This document shows positions 1-8,448 of a stretch of 57,756 nucleotides of DNA, piece by piece. The notes beneath the pieces are model-generated. The model did no database searches. It saw only the letters and a list, made by a program, of their open reading frames with translations, and had not been told where the DNA came from. Positions within the stretch are counted from its first letter, which is position 1, and each line of letters opens with the position of its first letter. The translations under genes and the position numbers were made by a program. Source of the stretch: Methylomicrobium sp035916875 (GTDB taxonomy: Bacteria; Pseudomonadota; Gammaproteobacteria; Methylococcales; Methylomonadaceae); assembly GCF_035916875.1 (NCBI RefSeq), contig NZ_JAXUHN010000060.1, forward strand, positions 1 to 57,756, written 5' to 3'.

Positions 1-229
1 CAAACATGCGTCATCGTTTTCTGATAGTTCTAATCGGGCAACCCTTGCCAACTCTGTTTCCTGCTGGTTCTAAAAAGCTTTTAGTTTAACGCCAATCAAC
101 TTTCTGCGAGACACTTATCCAAAAAATTGAGAATGTCCGGAGATGCCCTTTATATCGAATGAGCTTTCAGCATCCGCGCCCCCCGAGTATACTGTCCGCC
201 TGCAATTGCTTGACGCCGGGAGGTGTCCG

Positions 230-1267
230 ATGCAACGAAAACCGAATCATGCCGCCGCCCTGGCGAGGCTCGTGGGCATCGGTTTCATACTGCTTGGAAC
301 TCCCGCTTTTGCTGACCCGCCGGCGGTCGAGGAGATATTGGCGGTGCTGGGGATGGATGAGAAGCAGATTGCCGAACTCGCGCAAGGCCAACCCGTCGTT
401 TACGACTTAAGCGAAGGCACAGCCGACGAGCTTGCGGCGGGCATCGCCTGGCTGCTGCCTGTCCCTTTGGCCAAGGCGGCCGAGCAGTTGCGTCGCCAAA
501 ATCCTGACCCGCTGGACGTTGATATCACGGCGTACGGATTGCTGGGTGAACCCGCCGGCTCGGCTTCCTTGGCGGCTGTCATCCTGTCCCCGGAAGAAGC
601 CGAGGCCCTATTGGATGCCGAACCGGGCGACGCATTCAACCTGTCCTCCGCTGAGATGGACAGTTTCAAAACTCTCAAAAAAACACTCCTGCGGATGCCC
701 CATCAAGCGATCCGAGACGCGGTCTTGTCACATTACAGGGAGATGCTGTTTCAGCGCTTTGAAGCCTATCGGCGCGGGGGAACGAACGGAATAGCGCCTT
801 ATGCGCGGGAGGAAAACGAAAATTCCAAACCTTCTTTGCAACTGCGCCAGGCCGCAAACGCAAACGCCATCCTGGCGCGTTATTTGCCCGACTTGTACAA
901 GGCATGGCTGAATTACCCAAAACCTTTGCCGCCCGAAGCGGACGAGGCCTTCCCCTGGATCGAAAAAAAAGTGGAAAGCCGTCCGGCGGTCATCCTCAGG
1001 CACCGCATCAGTATGGATTGGAACGGCGGAGTCTTAATTTTGACCCGTGAGTTCTATGCGCCGCATTCCTACAATTCCAGCCAGTGGATAACCGGCTGCC
1101 TCCTTTACCGCGACGGCACGGTCATCTTTCAACAAGTGCGCAGTTATACCGATAAAGTGTCGGGAATCGCCAGCGATGTCAAGCATATCATCGGCCGGAA
1201 GTTGCTGGCAGACAAAATGCTAAAGTCATTTAACCGCCTTTGCGGTATATTGGGCCAATGCCATTGA
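230..1267 (+). CDS. Secreted conserved protein, paralog of the protein at 8449-9474
   Basis: This encodes a 345-residue exported protein that I cannot name. The ATG at 230 is preferred over an in-frame ATG at 143 because it has GGGAGG seven bases upstream and is followed directly by a signal peptide (basic start, hydrophobic run, cleavage near AFA-DPP at about residue 28). The mature part has no motif I recognise. It aligns along its whole length with the protein at 8449-9474. Shared blocks include a VLGM/LLGI region near the mature N-terminus, an AR-Y-P-L-KAWLNYP block, a V-RP-AIL-HRI block, a FY--HSYNS-Q block and a K-IGR block near the C-terminus. It runs convergently into the end of the sterol transport operon, 82 bases away. 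A periplasmic location follows from the signal peptide; a link to sterols is only positional. Confidence 0.8.
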   Translation: MQRKPNHAAALARLVGIGFILLGTPAFADPPAVEEILAVLGMDEKQIAELAQGQPVVYDLSEGTADELAAGIAWLLPVPLAKAAEQLRRQNPDPLDVDITAYGLLGEPAGSASLAAVILSPEEAEALLDAEPGDAFNLSSAEMDSFKTLKKTLLRMPHQAIRDAVLSHYREMLFQRFEAYRRGGTNGIAPYAREENENSKPSLQLRQAANANAILARYLPDLYKAWLNYPKPLPPEADEAFPWIEKKVESRPAVILRHRISMDWNGGVLILTREFYAPHSYNSSQWITGCLLYRDGTVIFQQVRSYTDKVSGIASDVKHIIGRKLLADKMLKSFNRLCGILGQCH

Positions 1268-1349
1268 TTCACGGGAATGGCGGACTCAAGCACTAGACCG
1301 CCCGTGGTTTGATGGTATTTGCATATCTGAAGGCCGCCGCCAGGACTGG

Positions 1350-2159
1350 CTAGCGCGGCGAACCGGCTTCTCCAAGCTCCTGTCGAAACAAATCGAATTC
1401 CTTTGTCCAGGGCTCTTTGTTGTAGCCCCAATTGCCTTCGGCCAACAGCTTCTCTCCCAGCGCGAATTCCGCTTTTACCTGGGCAAGGACAGCCTCGTCG
1501 CTCTCAGCCCAAAGCGCCTGGGCATAAAACAGGTGGTTGAGCGGATGCCCGGGATGCTCCTTCACCGCCTTTTCCAGCAATTCCAGCGCCTTGTCGAGAT
1601 CGCCTATGCCATTGGGCCAAGCCGGTGCTTTGAGATAAAGCGCTCCCAAAATACGCATCGGCCCGCCGTCGTCGAAATCCGGACTCAAAGCTAGAGCCTG
1701 TTTCATCTCGCTTTCCAGCCGGCCAAGGTTCTCCATGGCCAGGGTGATGTGTTCGCGCACCGCCAGGCCAAGGTTGGCCGCCAGATAGTAGTGCACTGGC
1801 CCATCCTCGTCGCCCTCATGCATCAGGGCGACTTCGGCAAGGTACACGCCTTCGGCGGCGAGCTTTTCGCGTTTTTCGGGGTTGGTTTCGCGCTCGGCCA
1901 GATGCAGGCAAAGGCGGCTGCCTAGCGAGGTCCGAAGCAGCGCGATATCCTGGCTGTAGCGCAGAACAGTCAGCGCACATTCCAGGGTATGGGTGTTGCT
2001 CAATGGGCCCAGCTGGCTTTGTTTGGCAAAGAGTTCATTCGAAGTCTGCTTGGGGCAGTCGGAGAGCCGGTCGAATCGAACTTGGTCGCTCTGGAGCCCG
2101 GCACATCCCGCCAGAAATGCCAGCATCGAAACGGCAGCAAAAAGTCGTGCGTGACGCAA
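1350..2159 (-). CDS. bstC: BstC-like sterol transport lipoprotein (TatT/TPR-type)
   Basis: Predicted 269-residue lipoprotein. The start is taken as a TTG at 2159, with GGGGAG seven bases upstream. It leads straight into a short basic segment, a hydrophobic run and the lipobox LAGC at about residues 17-20. Longer readings that start upstream run into bstB coding sequence. The mature protein is helical and TPR-like, with an ALALSPDF repeat and a GGPMR-LG-LYLKAPAWPNGIGD-DKALELLEKAV block. That block is typical of the TRAP-transporter T-component (TatT) family to which BstC belongs. In the known system BstC is the outer-membrane-associated sterol-binding member acting with BstA and BstB. The gene follows bstB after only 4 bases, so translation is probably coupled. 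The family assignment is firm; the sterol role rests on the operon context. Confidence 0.82.
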   Translation of the reverse strand: MRHARLFAAVSMLAFLAGCAGLQSDQVRFDRLSDCPKQTSNELFAKQSQLGPLSNTHTLECALTVLRYSQDIALLRTSLGSRLCLHLAERETNPEKREKLAAEGVYLAEVALMHEGDEDGPVHYYLAANLGLAVREHITLAMENLGRLESEMKQALALSPDFDDGGPMRILGALYLKAPAWPNGIGDLDKALELLEKAVKEHPGHPLNHLFYAQALWAESDEAVLAQVKAEFALGEKLLAEGNWGYNKEPWTKEFDLFRQELGEAGSPR

Positions 2160-2163
2160 AATC

Positions 2164-3000
2164 TTAACTCCCCTTATCCCACAGCTTGACCATGGGCTCG
2201 AACACGGTCGGGTCCACGGCGGCGAAGGCTTCGACTCCGAACAGTTCGCACAGTTTTTTGCCTTCGGTATCGGCACACATCCCCTCCAGCGCCTTGCTGA
2301 AGCGAGCGCGTTCTTCAGCGGTCGTAGTAGCGCTGTTGGCCACGACCCCCATCAGCGGGATTTCCTCGGACGTGAAGACCGCTGCAAGGGGCGTTTGCAA
2401 ATGCAGCGAGCCGAGTCCGCCGAATTGCTGCTCGTTCAAAATAACGGCATCGAGTTCCCCTTTATCCAATGCGCGCAACGCGCGGATGGCCTGATTGGAC
2501 TTTTTCAGGGCAAAGAAACTGGCCGGGTCGTATTTCCCGGCAAAAACGATCTTGCCGATGTAGGACTGTTCTTCCAATACCGTGCCGCCGAGGGATTTGC
2601 CTTTCAGCTCGTCCAGGCTCTTGTATTTGTCCTTCTGCACCATCACCCGGTAGCGCTCGTGGGTCAGGCCTTTAATCATGGGTTGGACTATCGGCACCAG
2701 GTTGTGTTGGCTGCGCAGTTCCAGATAGAGCCCCAAAGAGGTGATCGCGAACTTGGGACGCTTTTCGGCCATTCGTTGCCTGCATTCGTCCGCTTTGGCG
2801 GTAAACAGGCTGATGAAGCTATTCTCTTGCCACTGGCCGACGCGTTCCAACACCCGCAGCATCGAACTCATCGCTTCGTTGGCATCCTTGGCATTCACGA
2901 GGCCGCCGGGATAGCACACCACGATCATTTCGGGATTGGGCGCGGCGTTTGCGACGAAGGAGACCAGCAGGCCGGCGATTATAAGACAGGTTTTTCGCAT
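2164..3000 (-). CDS. bstB: BstB-like periplasmic sterol-binding protein (PhnD-type fold)
   Basis: Encodes 278 residues. The ATG at 3000 is chosen because it begins a clear signal peptide (MRKT, hydrophobic run, cleavage near ANA-APN); the open frame extends further upstream only inside bstA. The mature protein resembles PhnD-type periplasmic substrate-binding proteins of phosphonate/phosphite ABC transporters. Typical stretches are FAITSLGLYLELR, the YK-LDELKGKSLGGT segment and the ALDKGELDAVILNE segment. In the characterised bacterial sterol transport system a protein of this fold (BstB) carries sterol across the periplasm between BstA and BstC. Its start overlaps the end of bstA by 22 bases. 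There are no ABC transporter permease or ATPase genes nearby, which argues against phosphonate uptake. Confidence 0.84.
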   Translation of the reverse strand: MRKTCLIIAGLLVSFVANAAPNPEMIVVCYPGGLVNAKDANEAMSSMLRVLERVGQWQENSFISLFTAKADECRQRMAEKRPKFAITSLGLYLELRSQHNLVPIVQPMIKGLTHERYRVMVQKDKYKSLDELKGKSLGGTVLEEQSYIGKIVFAGKYDPASFFALKKSNQAIRALRALDKGELDAVILNEQQFGGLGSLHLQTPLAAVFTSEEIPLMGVVANSATTTAEERARFSKALEGMCADTEGKKLCELFGVEAFAAVDPTVFEPMVKLWDKGS

Positions 3001-5711
3001 GATGATTTTCTCTTGGAATCCAGTAATTGTCCGATGGCAGGCGCCACGACGAGAGTTGCGGTCAGGCAACACAACAGTCCGATCGTGATGCTGACGCCCA
3101 GGGAAGACACGCCCCGGTAGCTGGCCAGGGTAATCGCGCCCAGGCCGGCCAATTCGGTGCCCGCGGCCAACCCGATCACCTTGCCGGCGGCCAGACTGAC
3201 TTGCAATGGCGTGTGCCCCTTCAATTCGCCCCAGCGATAACTGAACCACACGCCATAATCCACCGCCAACGCGATTACCAGAGGCAACGCGACGATGTTC
3301 GCGTAATTATAGCGAATGCCGCACAGGGCCATCAGCCCGAGCATCCAGCCGCCGCCGATCAGCAGAGGCAGCGCCGCCAGCAGAAAGCCGCGCAAGCTGC
3401 GCGTCGCAACCATAACCCAGAGCAGGCACAACACCAAAGCCAATTGCGTGCCGCGGCTGAAACCTTCCACCACCGATTTGGCAAACGCTTGGTGCGTGGT
3501 CGGGAAGCCGGTCGCTTCCGGCGAGACGCCGTACACGTCTTTTATCAGAGCGTCGAGGTTGCCGGGATCGTACACCGATTTGGCCGGAAAGGCGTAAACC
3601 GCGATGGAACCGTCGGCGGAAAAAAATCGGTCGCGCAAGGCCGGCGGCAACTGCGCCGGTGTGAGAGCCTCGGCCTGCCGCCAGCCGTCGATGATTTTGA
3701 GCCCGGCATCCGCTGAGGCCAACAAGGCCCGCAGGAAACTCTCGCTGCGCATCCGTCCCTGTTCGCCGTCTGCGGCAAGTTTCGCCGAGATCGCCAAAAG
3801 CTGCGCGCGCACATCCTCCAAACTCTCGACCAGTTTGTTATGCCCTGCCGAGAAGGCCTGCTCCTCGGCTTCATCGATGATGCCGGCGCTATTTTCGAGC
3901 ACCTCCCGCAATAGCTCGAATGATTTCGCGGACAAGCCGGCCTGGTCGAGTTCGGCGATCTGCTTGGCATAATCGGCCCGGGCGAACGCCTCGCCGATAC
4001 TCACGGCTTTGTGAAGGCGCTCGCCTCTGTCCTCTGGAAACAGGTTGGCCAACGATTGCGCCTGGGCAACGGTCTTGAGCTTGCCCGCCTCGCGGGTGAT
4101 TCGCCGGGCCTCGGCCATGTCCTTAGCCGTAAAAATAATCACCTCGGACTGGAAGTCGCTCTCCTCCACCATGCGGCGTTGATAATAGGCCGCCTGGGAA
4201 TCTTTAGGCAACATGGCCAGCACGTCGTAATCGAACGGAATGCCGAGTCCCTTCATGCCGCCAAAGACGGAGCCGCCTATCGCCAGAATCACCAGAGCCA
4301 CTGCGGCAGGCTTGGGGAACCTGCCGCCGTATCTCCCAGGTCCTGCCGGATTTGTCTGCGTGATTGGCAAGTTAATCTCTCTCAATTTGGGCGGCAGCAA
4401 GGCATAGAGCGCGGGCTGGACCATCCAGGTGCTGATCAGGATCATCAGTACGCCTTTGGCCGCCACCAGGCCCAGTTCGGCGAAGCCGGGGAAGTCGACC
4501 GTGGCCAGGGCGCCGAAGATCAGCAGCGAGGCGCCGCCCGCCGTCAGCACCGCGATAAAGGATGAGCCGATGCCGGCCCCGATGGCTTCCACCAAAGGCT
4601 TGCCGGCCCGTCGCTCCTCGGCGATGCGCGAGGAGGTGAAGATGCCGTAGTCCGCACCCAGGCCGAACAGGATCGCGATGAAGGCGGCGGTGATGATGGT
4701 CAGATGGCCGACGGTGACCAGGGCCAGGCCCAAACTCCACAGCACCCCGAGCCCCATCGGGATGAAAATCAGCACGGCCCAGCGTACGCTGCGGACCACC
4801 ACCAAGATCAAGGCGGCGATCAATCCGGCGGAAGTAAATATCACCAGGGTGATATCCTTGCGGATATTGACGAATTCCTCATACTCGATGGCGGGCAACC
4901 CGGTCAGGCCCACTGTAGGCGGGTTATGGCCGGCAGCTTTGACTTGCCCACCCAAAGCCTCCGACACCTGCTTGACCTTGCCGACAAAGGGACCAAGGTT
5001 CTCGAAATCCTCTGAAGGTTTTTTCGGATGGACGAACAAAAACAGCATCTTGCCGTCGCGCGAGGCAAAATAGCCATCGGCCGTGCCCCCTGCCCCGTTT
5101 TTGGCCAGCAGCCGGTTCCAGTCCAAGCTGGCTGGCGCGGTTTCAGCGGACAGCCAGCGCTGCCACTCTTCCAAGAAAAACTCCGCCAGCTTTAGGCTGG
5201 CTTCGGCGGTTTCGAGGTTGGTGTCGGTCCCTCCCAGCGGCGGATGGTCTTTACTCCAACTCAACGCTTTGCTCAGGCTTTGCTCCATCCCGCCACCCAG
5301 GACCGACTGCTTTGCGATCCCGGCCAGCTTGTCCAGAGCCTCGGTTGGCATCAGTAGGTAGGCGTGGTCCAGAAAAAACGCGGTATCGAGACGGGATGTC
5401 GCCTGGCCGATCTCGGGCTCCGCTCTTAACTTTACCGCCAGATCATCGGCAAAGGATTCCAGTTCGTTACGGGGCGCCCCCTCCAATACGACCATCAGAT
5501 CGGAGGCGGAACCGAAATTTTTCAGGAAAGCGTTGAAGCGCTTCGCCACGTCCGTGTTCTGCGGCAGCAGCGCCTGCCGCGAGGTGTAGACCGGGAGTTG
5601 CATCGTCGCCCATAGGGCCAAAACTGACAGCGACAGGGCTAATCCCAAGATCTTCCAAGGGTTTCGGGCAAAACATTCGGCGAGCTTGGCGGCGCGATGG
5701 GTGATATTCAT
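2979..5711 (-). CDS. bstA: BstA-like RND/MMPL inner-membrane sterol transporter
   Basis: A 910-residue RND-superfamily permease of the MMPL/HpnN type. It has one membrane helix at about residues 20-40, then a large periplasmic loop and a block of five or six helices, and this arrangement is repeated in the second half. Recognisable elements are the GLGADYGIFTSSRIAEER block in the first sterol-sensing-like membrane domain and its counterpart ALAVDYGVWFSYRWGE in the second, both with the intramembrane Asp. The order bstA-bstB-bstC behind the demethylase genes matches the sterol transport set. HpnN, which moves hopanoids, is the nearest alternative, but hpnN is normally linked to hopanoid genes, which are absent here. 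The ATG lies 19 bases after the stop of sdmA. Confidence 0.86.
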   Translation of the reverse strand: MNITHRAAKLAECFARNPWKILGLALSLSVLALWATMQLPVYTSRQALLPQNTDVAKRFNAFLKNFGSASDLMVVLEGAPRNELESFADDLAVKLRAEPEIGQATSRLDTAFFLDHAYLLMPTEALDKLAGIAKQSVLGGGMEQSLSKALSWSKDHPPLGGTDTNLETAEASLKLAEFFLEEWQRWLSAETAPASLDWNRLLAKNGAGGTADGYFASRDGKMLFLFVHPKKPSEDFENLGPFVGKVKQVSEALGGQVKAAGHNPPTVGLTGLPAIEYEEFVNIRKDITLVIFTSAGLIAALILVVVRSVRWAVLIFIPMGLGVLWSLGLALVTVGHLTIITAAFIAILFGLGADYGIFTSSRIAEERRAGKPLVEAIGAGIGSSFIAVLTAGGASLLIFGALATVDFPGFAELGLVAAKGVLMILISTWMVQPALYALLPPKLREINLPITQTNPAGPGRYGGRFPKPAAVALVILAIGGSVFGGMKGLGIPFDYDVLAMLPKDSQAAYYQRRMVEESDFQSEVIIFTAKDMAEARRITREAGKLKTVAQAQSLANLFPEDRGERLHKAVSIGEAFARADYAKQIAELDQAGLSAKSFELLREVLENSAGIIDEAEEQAFSAGHNKLVESLEDVRAQLLAISAKLAADGEQGRMRSESFLRALLASADAGLKIIDGWRQAEALTPAQLPPALRDRFFSADGSIAVYAFPAKSVYDPGNLDALIKDVYGVSPEATGFPTTHQAFAKSVVEGFSRGTQLALVLCLLWVMVATRSLRGFLLAALPLLIGGGWMLGLMALCGIRYNYANIVALPLVIALAVDYGVWFSYRWGELKGHTPLQVSLAAGKVIGLAAGTELAGLGAITLASYRGVSSLGVSITIGLLCCLTATLVVAPAIGQLLDSKRKSSCEKPVL

Positions 5712-5730
5712 TAATCAAAAATGTTGTTAA

Positions 5731-6837
5731 TCAATCCGCTAAAGCAGCCTGCGCCGCCTCCTTTCTGGCCAGATACGCCTCCCACTTGCGCGCGCTAAGA
5801 CGCTGGAACATCGGCACCACGGGATTCAGTTCGATGGGCGGCGCATTCCAGTAGGTTTCGTAGCTTAACATCTCGGCTTCCAGGGCGACACCGTCCTGAT
5901 CGAGTATCGGCCTGAACACCAGAGGCTTGGCGATATTCAGCACCAACTGGGTCAGCCATTTCGGAGTTTTAATCGAAAGCAGCGGAATCGTCAGCGCATC
6001 GAAATAAAACAGGAAAAACACCCGGGTGGTGCGCTCGTCGATCGGAAGCATAAACGACCAGTTCTTGATGCTGTCGCCGGTGTTGGTCCATTGGTAGGGA
6101 TACTCGTAGCACAATTCGATCGAGCGGGTATTGACCCGGTTGCGGTCAACGAAAAGCCCGGAAATCCGGCCGCCAGCCATATAGGTATCATAGGTCAGGT
6201 AAACCCGATCGTCATCAGCCTCGTGATGCGTCAGTTTGGCGTCGATGAAAGGCTTGTATTTACGGTGCAGGAAGGCATGGGAGAAATCGCAGATATTCTC
6301 CATCACCATCGAATGATGCGTCTGCCAGGTGTAATCCACGGCAAAGCTGGCCCAAGGGTTATCCCCGATGAGTTCGGGTATTTCGGGTATCTTGTGCCCG
6401 TCGGCCAGTTCCGGGTTGCCTGGGAAAAGCCAGATCAGGCCGTAGCGGACTTGCACGGGATAAGTCCGCAGCTGTTTCTTGATCAGCGGCTTGCCGAAGC
6501 TGTCGTGGGAGTAGTCCTCCAGCCAGCCTTCCCTATTGTAGGCCCAGCCATGATAGGCGCAGCGCAAACTGCACTTGTTCACCGCGCCCTGGCTGAGCTT
6601 GAGCTGGCGGTGCGCGCAGCGGTTCTGCATGGCTGCGAGTTCGCCGTCTTCGCCTCGATAAAGGGCAATGGGGGTGTTCCAGAAAATGACCTCCTTCACC
6701 TGGCCTTTTTTTACGGCACCGTCGTATTCCACCACATACCAGCGATCAGGGTCCATGCCGGCGGCACGCGCCTTTTGCCGGGAAGTCTTGGCTTCCGCAA
6801 AGGCGGGGGGCGGAGTTATTGTCTGTGTGTTGTTCAT
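5731..6837 (-). CDS. sdmA: Rieske oxygenase, sterol C-4 demethylase component SdmA
   Basis: A 368-residue Rieske non-heme iron oxygenase. The [2Fe-2S] motif has Cys74, His76, Cys93 and His96 (C-x-H-x16-C-x2-H). The mononuclear iron motif is seen as ENICDFSHAFLH (N-x2-D-x2-H-x3-H). In bacterial sterol producers SdmA oxidises the C-4 methyl groups and works with the dehydrogenase SdmB to release one carbon. Plant and bacterial PAO/phenylpropionate-dioxygenase-like enzymes share the fold, so the substrate is inferred from context: sdmB lies directly upstream (41 bases) and the sterol transporter genes directly downstream (19 bases). The start is the only ATG before the conserved region; no reductase gene is adjacent. 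Confidence 0.88.
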   Translation of the reverse strand: MNNTQTITPPPAFAEAKTSRQKARAAGMDPDRWYVVEYDGAVKKGQVKEVIFWNTPIALYRGEDGELAAMQNRCAHRQLKLSQGAVNKCSLRCAYHGWAYNREGWLEDYSHDSFGKPLIKKQLRTYPVQVRYGLIWLFPGNPELADGHKIPEIPELIGDNPWASFAVDYTWQTHHSMVMENICDFSHAFLHRKYKPFIDAKLTHHEADDDRVYLTYDTYMAGGRISGLFVDRNRVNTRSIELCYEYPYQWTNTGDSIKNWSFMLPIDERTTRVFFLFYFDALTIPLLSIKTPKWLTQLVLNIAKPLVFRPILDQDGVALEAEMLSYETYWNAPPIELNPVVPMFQRLSARKWEAYLARKEAAQAALAD

Positions 6838-6878
6838 CTTCGGAACTCCGATTCGCTAAGCAGGGATGTGTTTGTACT

Positions 6879-7895
6879 TTACTTGCCGGGGACGATTAAG
6901 CCCCTGCGCACGAAATCTTCGTAAGCTTCCCGCACCGCTTGGGACAATGGGGTGGGCTGATAGCCCAATTCTTGTTTAGCCTTGTCATGGCCCGCCTGCC
7001 GGCGCATCTGCAGCAAGCGCACCGCCGCCGGCGTGAAGCGCCGGGGCAGATTGGGAAATATCCGATACCAGGTCTTGTCGGTCACTTCGGCCAGAGCGGC
7101 CATCAGCAACGGCGGCATACGCAGCCGAGGCAATGGGCGGCCGGTGACTTCCCGAAACAGCGCCATCAGATCATCCACGCTGGCGTAAGCGGTGCTAATA
7201 ATATATTTCTGCCCTGAGCGTCCATGCCGCATCGCTAAAACATGCCCTTCGGCAATATCGCGGCCGGATACGAATTCGAAGCCTCCAGGAATGTAGGCGC
7301 GCAGATTGCCGTGAGCAAAATCAATCAGTACGCGACCCATCCGAGATGGCGCATAGTCGTGGGGGCCGATAATCGCGCAGGAAGTCGCGACCACCACGTT
7401 CAGGCCGTCGGTGTGGGCTTTGAGACATTCATGCTCGGTCAGATGCTTGGTAAAGCCATAGGGCAGATGGCGATCGAAAGGATAGAACGGCATGTCCTCG
7501 TGGCTGGAACGATCGGACTCGTAGCCGGTGGCGCTCAACGACCCCGACACCACCACCTTGTCGACGCTATGGTGTTTGGCAGCCTGAAGAACATGGATTG
7601 TGCCGAGGACGTTGGTATCGAATAATTCGCGCTTATGCGCCGCGTTGCCATCGATAGTCGAAACCAAAGCGGCGCAATGGTAAACGCGGGCACAACCGCG
7701 CACAGCCGCTGAAACCGCATCAGGGTTGCGAAGGTCGGCAACCACGCGCTTCACGTCCAGGCCAACGAGCGCCCCATTGTCGCGTTCGGAATGCATCATC
7801 ACCCGCACTTGCTCGCCATCGGCGAGCAACCGGCGAACCAAGTTAGCACCAAGGTGTCCACTCGCCCCTGTAACCAGCGTAATACCTGTACTCAT
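6879..7895 (-). CDS. sdmB: NAD(P)-dependent sterol dehydrogenase/decarboxylase SdmB
   Basis: A 338-residue extended short-chain dehydrogenase of the 3-beta-hydroxysteroid dehydrogenase type. It has the nucleotide-binding motif TGASGHLG (Gly10, Gly13, Gly16), a conserved SGSLSATGY stretch and the catalytic Y-x3-K pair at Tyr146/Lys150. SdmB acts with SdmA to decarboxylate the oxidised C-4 carbon of the sterol. HpnA-type hopanoid epimerases look similar; adjacency to sdmA decides for SdmB. An upstream in-frame TTG at 7925 would add ten residues before the nucleotide-binding strand. It has a GGGAG only three bases away, so I prefer the ATG at 7895, whose own ribosome site is weak (AAGG close to the ATG). 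This is the first gene of the leftward five-gene operon. Confidence 0.85.
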   Translation of the reverse strand: MSTGITLVTGASGHLGANLVRRLLADGEQVRVMMHSERDNGALVGLDVKRVVADLRNPDAVSAAVRGCARVYHCAALVSTIDGNAAHKRELFDTNVLGTIHVLQAAKHHSVDKVVVSGSLSATGYESDRSSHEDMPFYPFDRHLPYGFTKHLTEHECLKAHTDGLNVVVATSCAIIGPHDYAPSRMGRVLIDFAHGNLRAYIPGGFEFVSGRDIAEGHVLAMRHGRSGQKYIISTAYASVDDLMALFREVTGRPLPRLRMPPLLMAALAEVTDKTWYRIFPNLPRRFTPAAVRLLQMRRQAGHDKAKQELGYQPTPLSQAVREAYEDFVRRGLIVPGK

Positions 7896-8448
7896 AGCCT
7901 TAATCCGAGGTAGTGACAACCACAATGGCTCCCAAAATGCAGGTTGAAGAATTCGGATTTCATCACTTTGGCTTTAAGCAGATCTTTGGCAATACGTCAT
8001 AGGCATTTTTGCAATGAGGCTTTCTGCCCATAACAATTTGGATCATATTCTTCGAAAATCCACGTTAATATTTCTCAATTCTTTGCCAAGCGGCGAGGAT
8101 TATCGGAACATGAGAAAGTGCGCTCAACAACGCAACGATTCGTTTCCCAAATGCCTTAAATTTTTTAGAGAAATAATAAAGCACGGATCGACAACGAAGT
8201 GCAGACTTAGTCATCATGCTGCATCTTGCTAGATTTCGGCAATAAAATACCGCACGAGGCGTTTATTGTTAGGGTTTTCCGGGAACGATGAGGAGATCAC
8301 TCATCACTTCTAAAACCTGTTATCAGCCATGTTCTCAAAACGGCTAACTTTTGTAAAGAATTGCCATAATCTTGTGACATCCAGGCCCTTTGTGTTTTCG
8401 TTTATGCCGAACTCCTAAAAATGAGGAAATGAGCATTGACTTATCCGT
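7896..8448. other. Gene-free stretch upstream of the sterol operon
   Basis: About 550 bases between sdmB and the end of the next leftward gene. It is AT-rich compared with its neighbours, and short open frames here have no ribosome site or recognisable protein character. It should hold the promoter of the leftward sterol operon, but I see no box good enough to call. Confidence 0.5.

Noticed and set aside
2395..3120. 241-residue open frame on the plus strand
   Set aside because: Antisense to bstB and the end of bstA, both of which have clear family features.
8014..8232. 72-residue plus-strand frame in the gap upstream of the sterol operon
   Set aside because: No ribosome site; AT-rich random composition.
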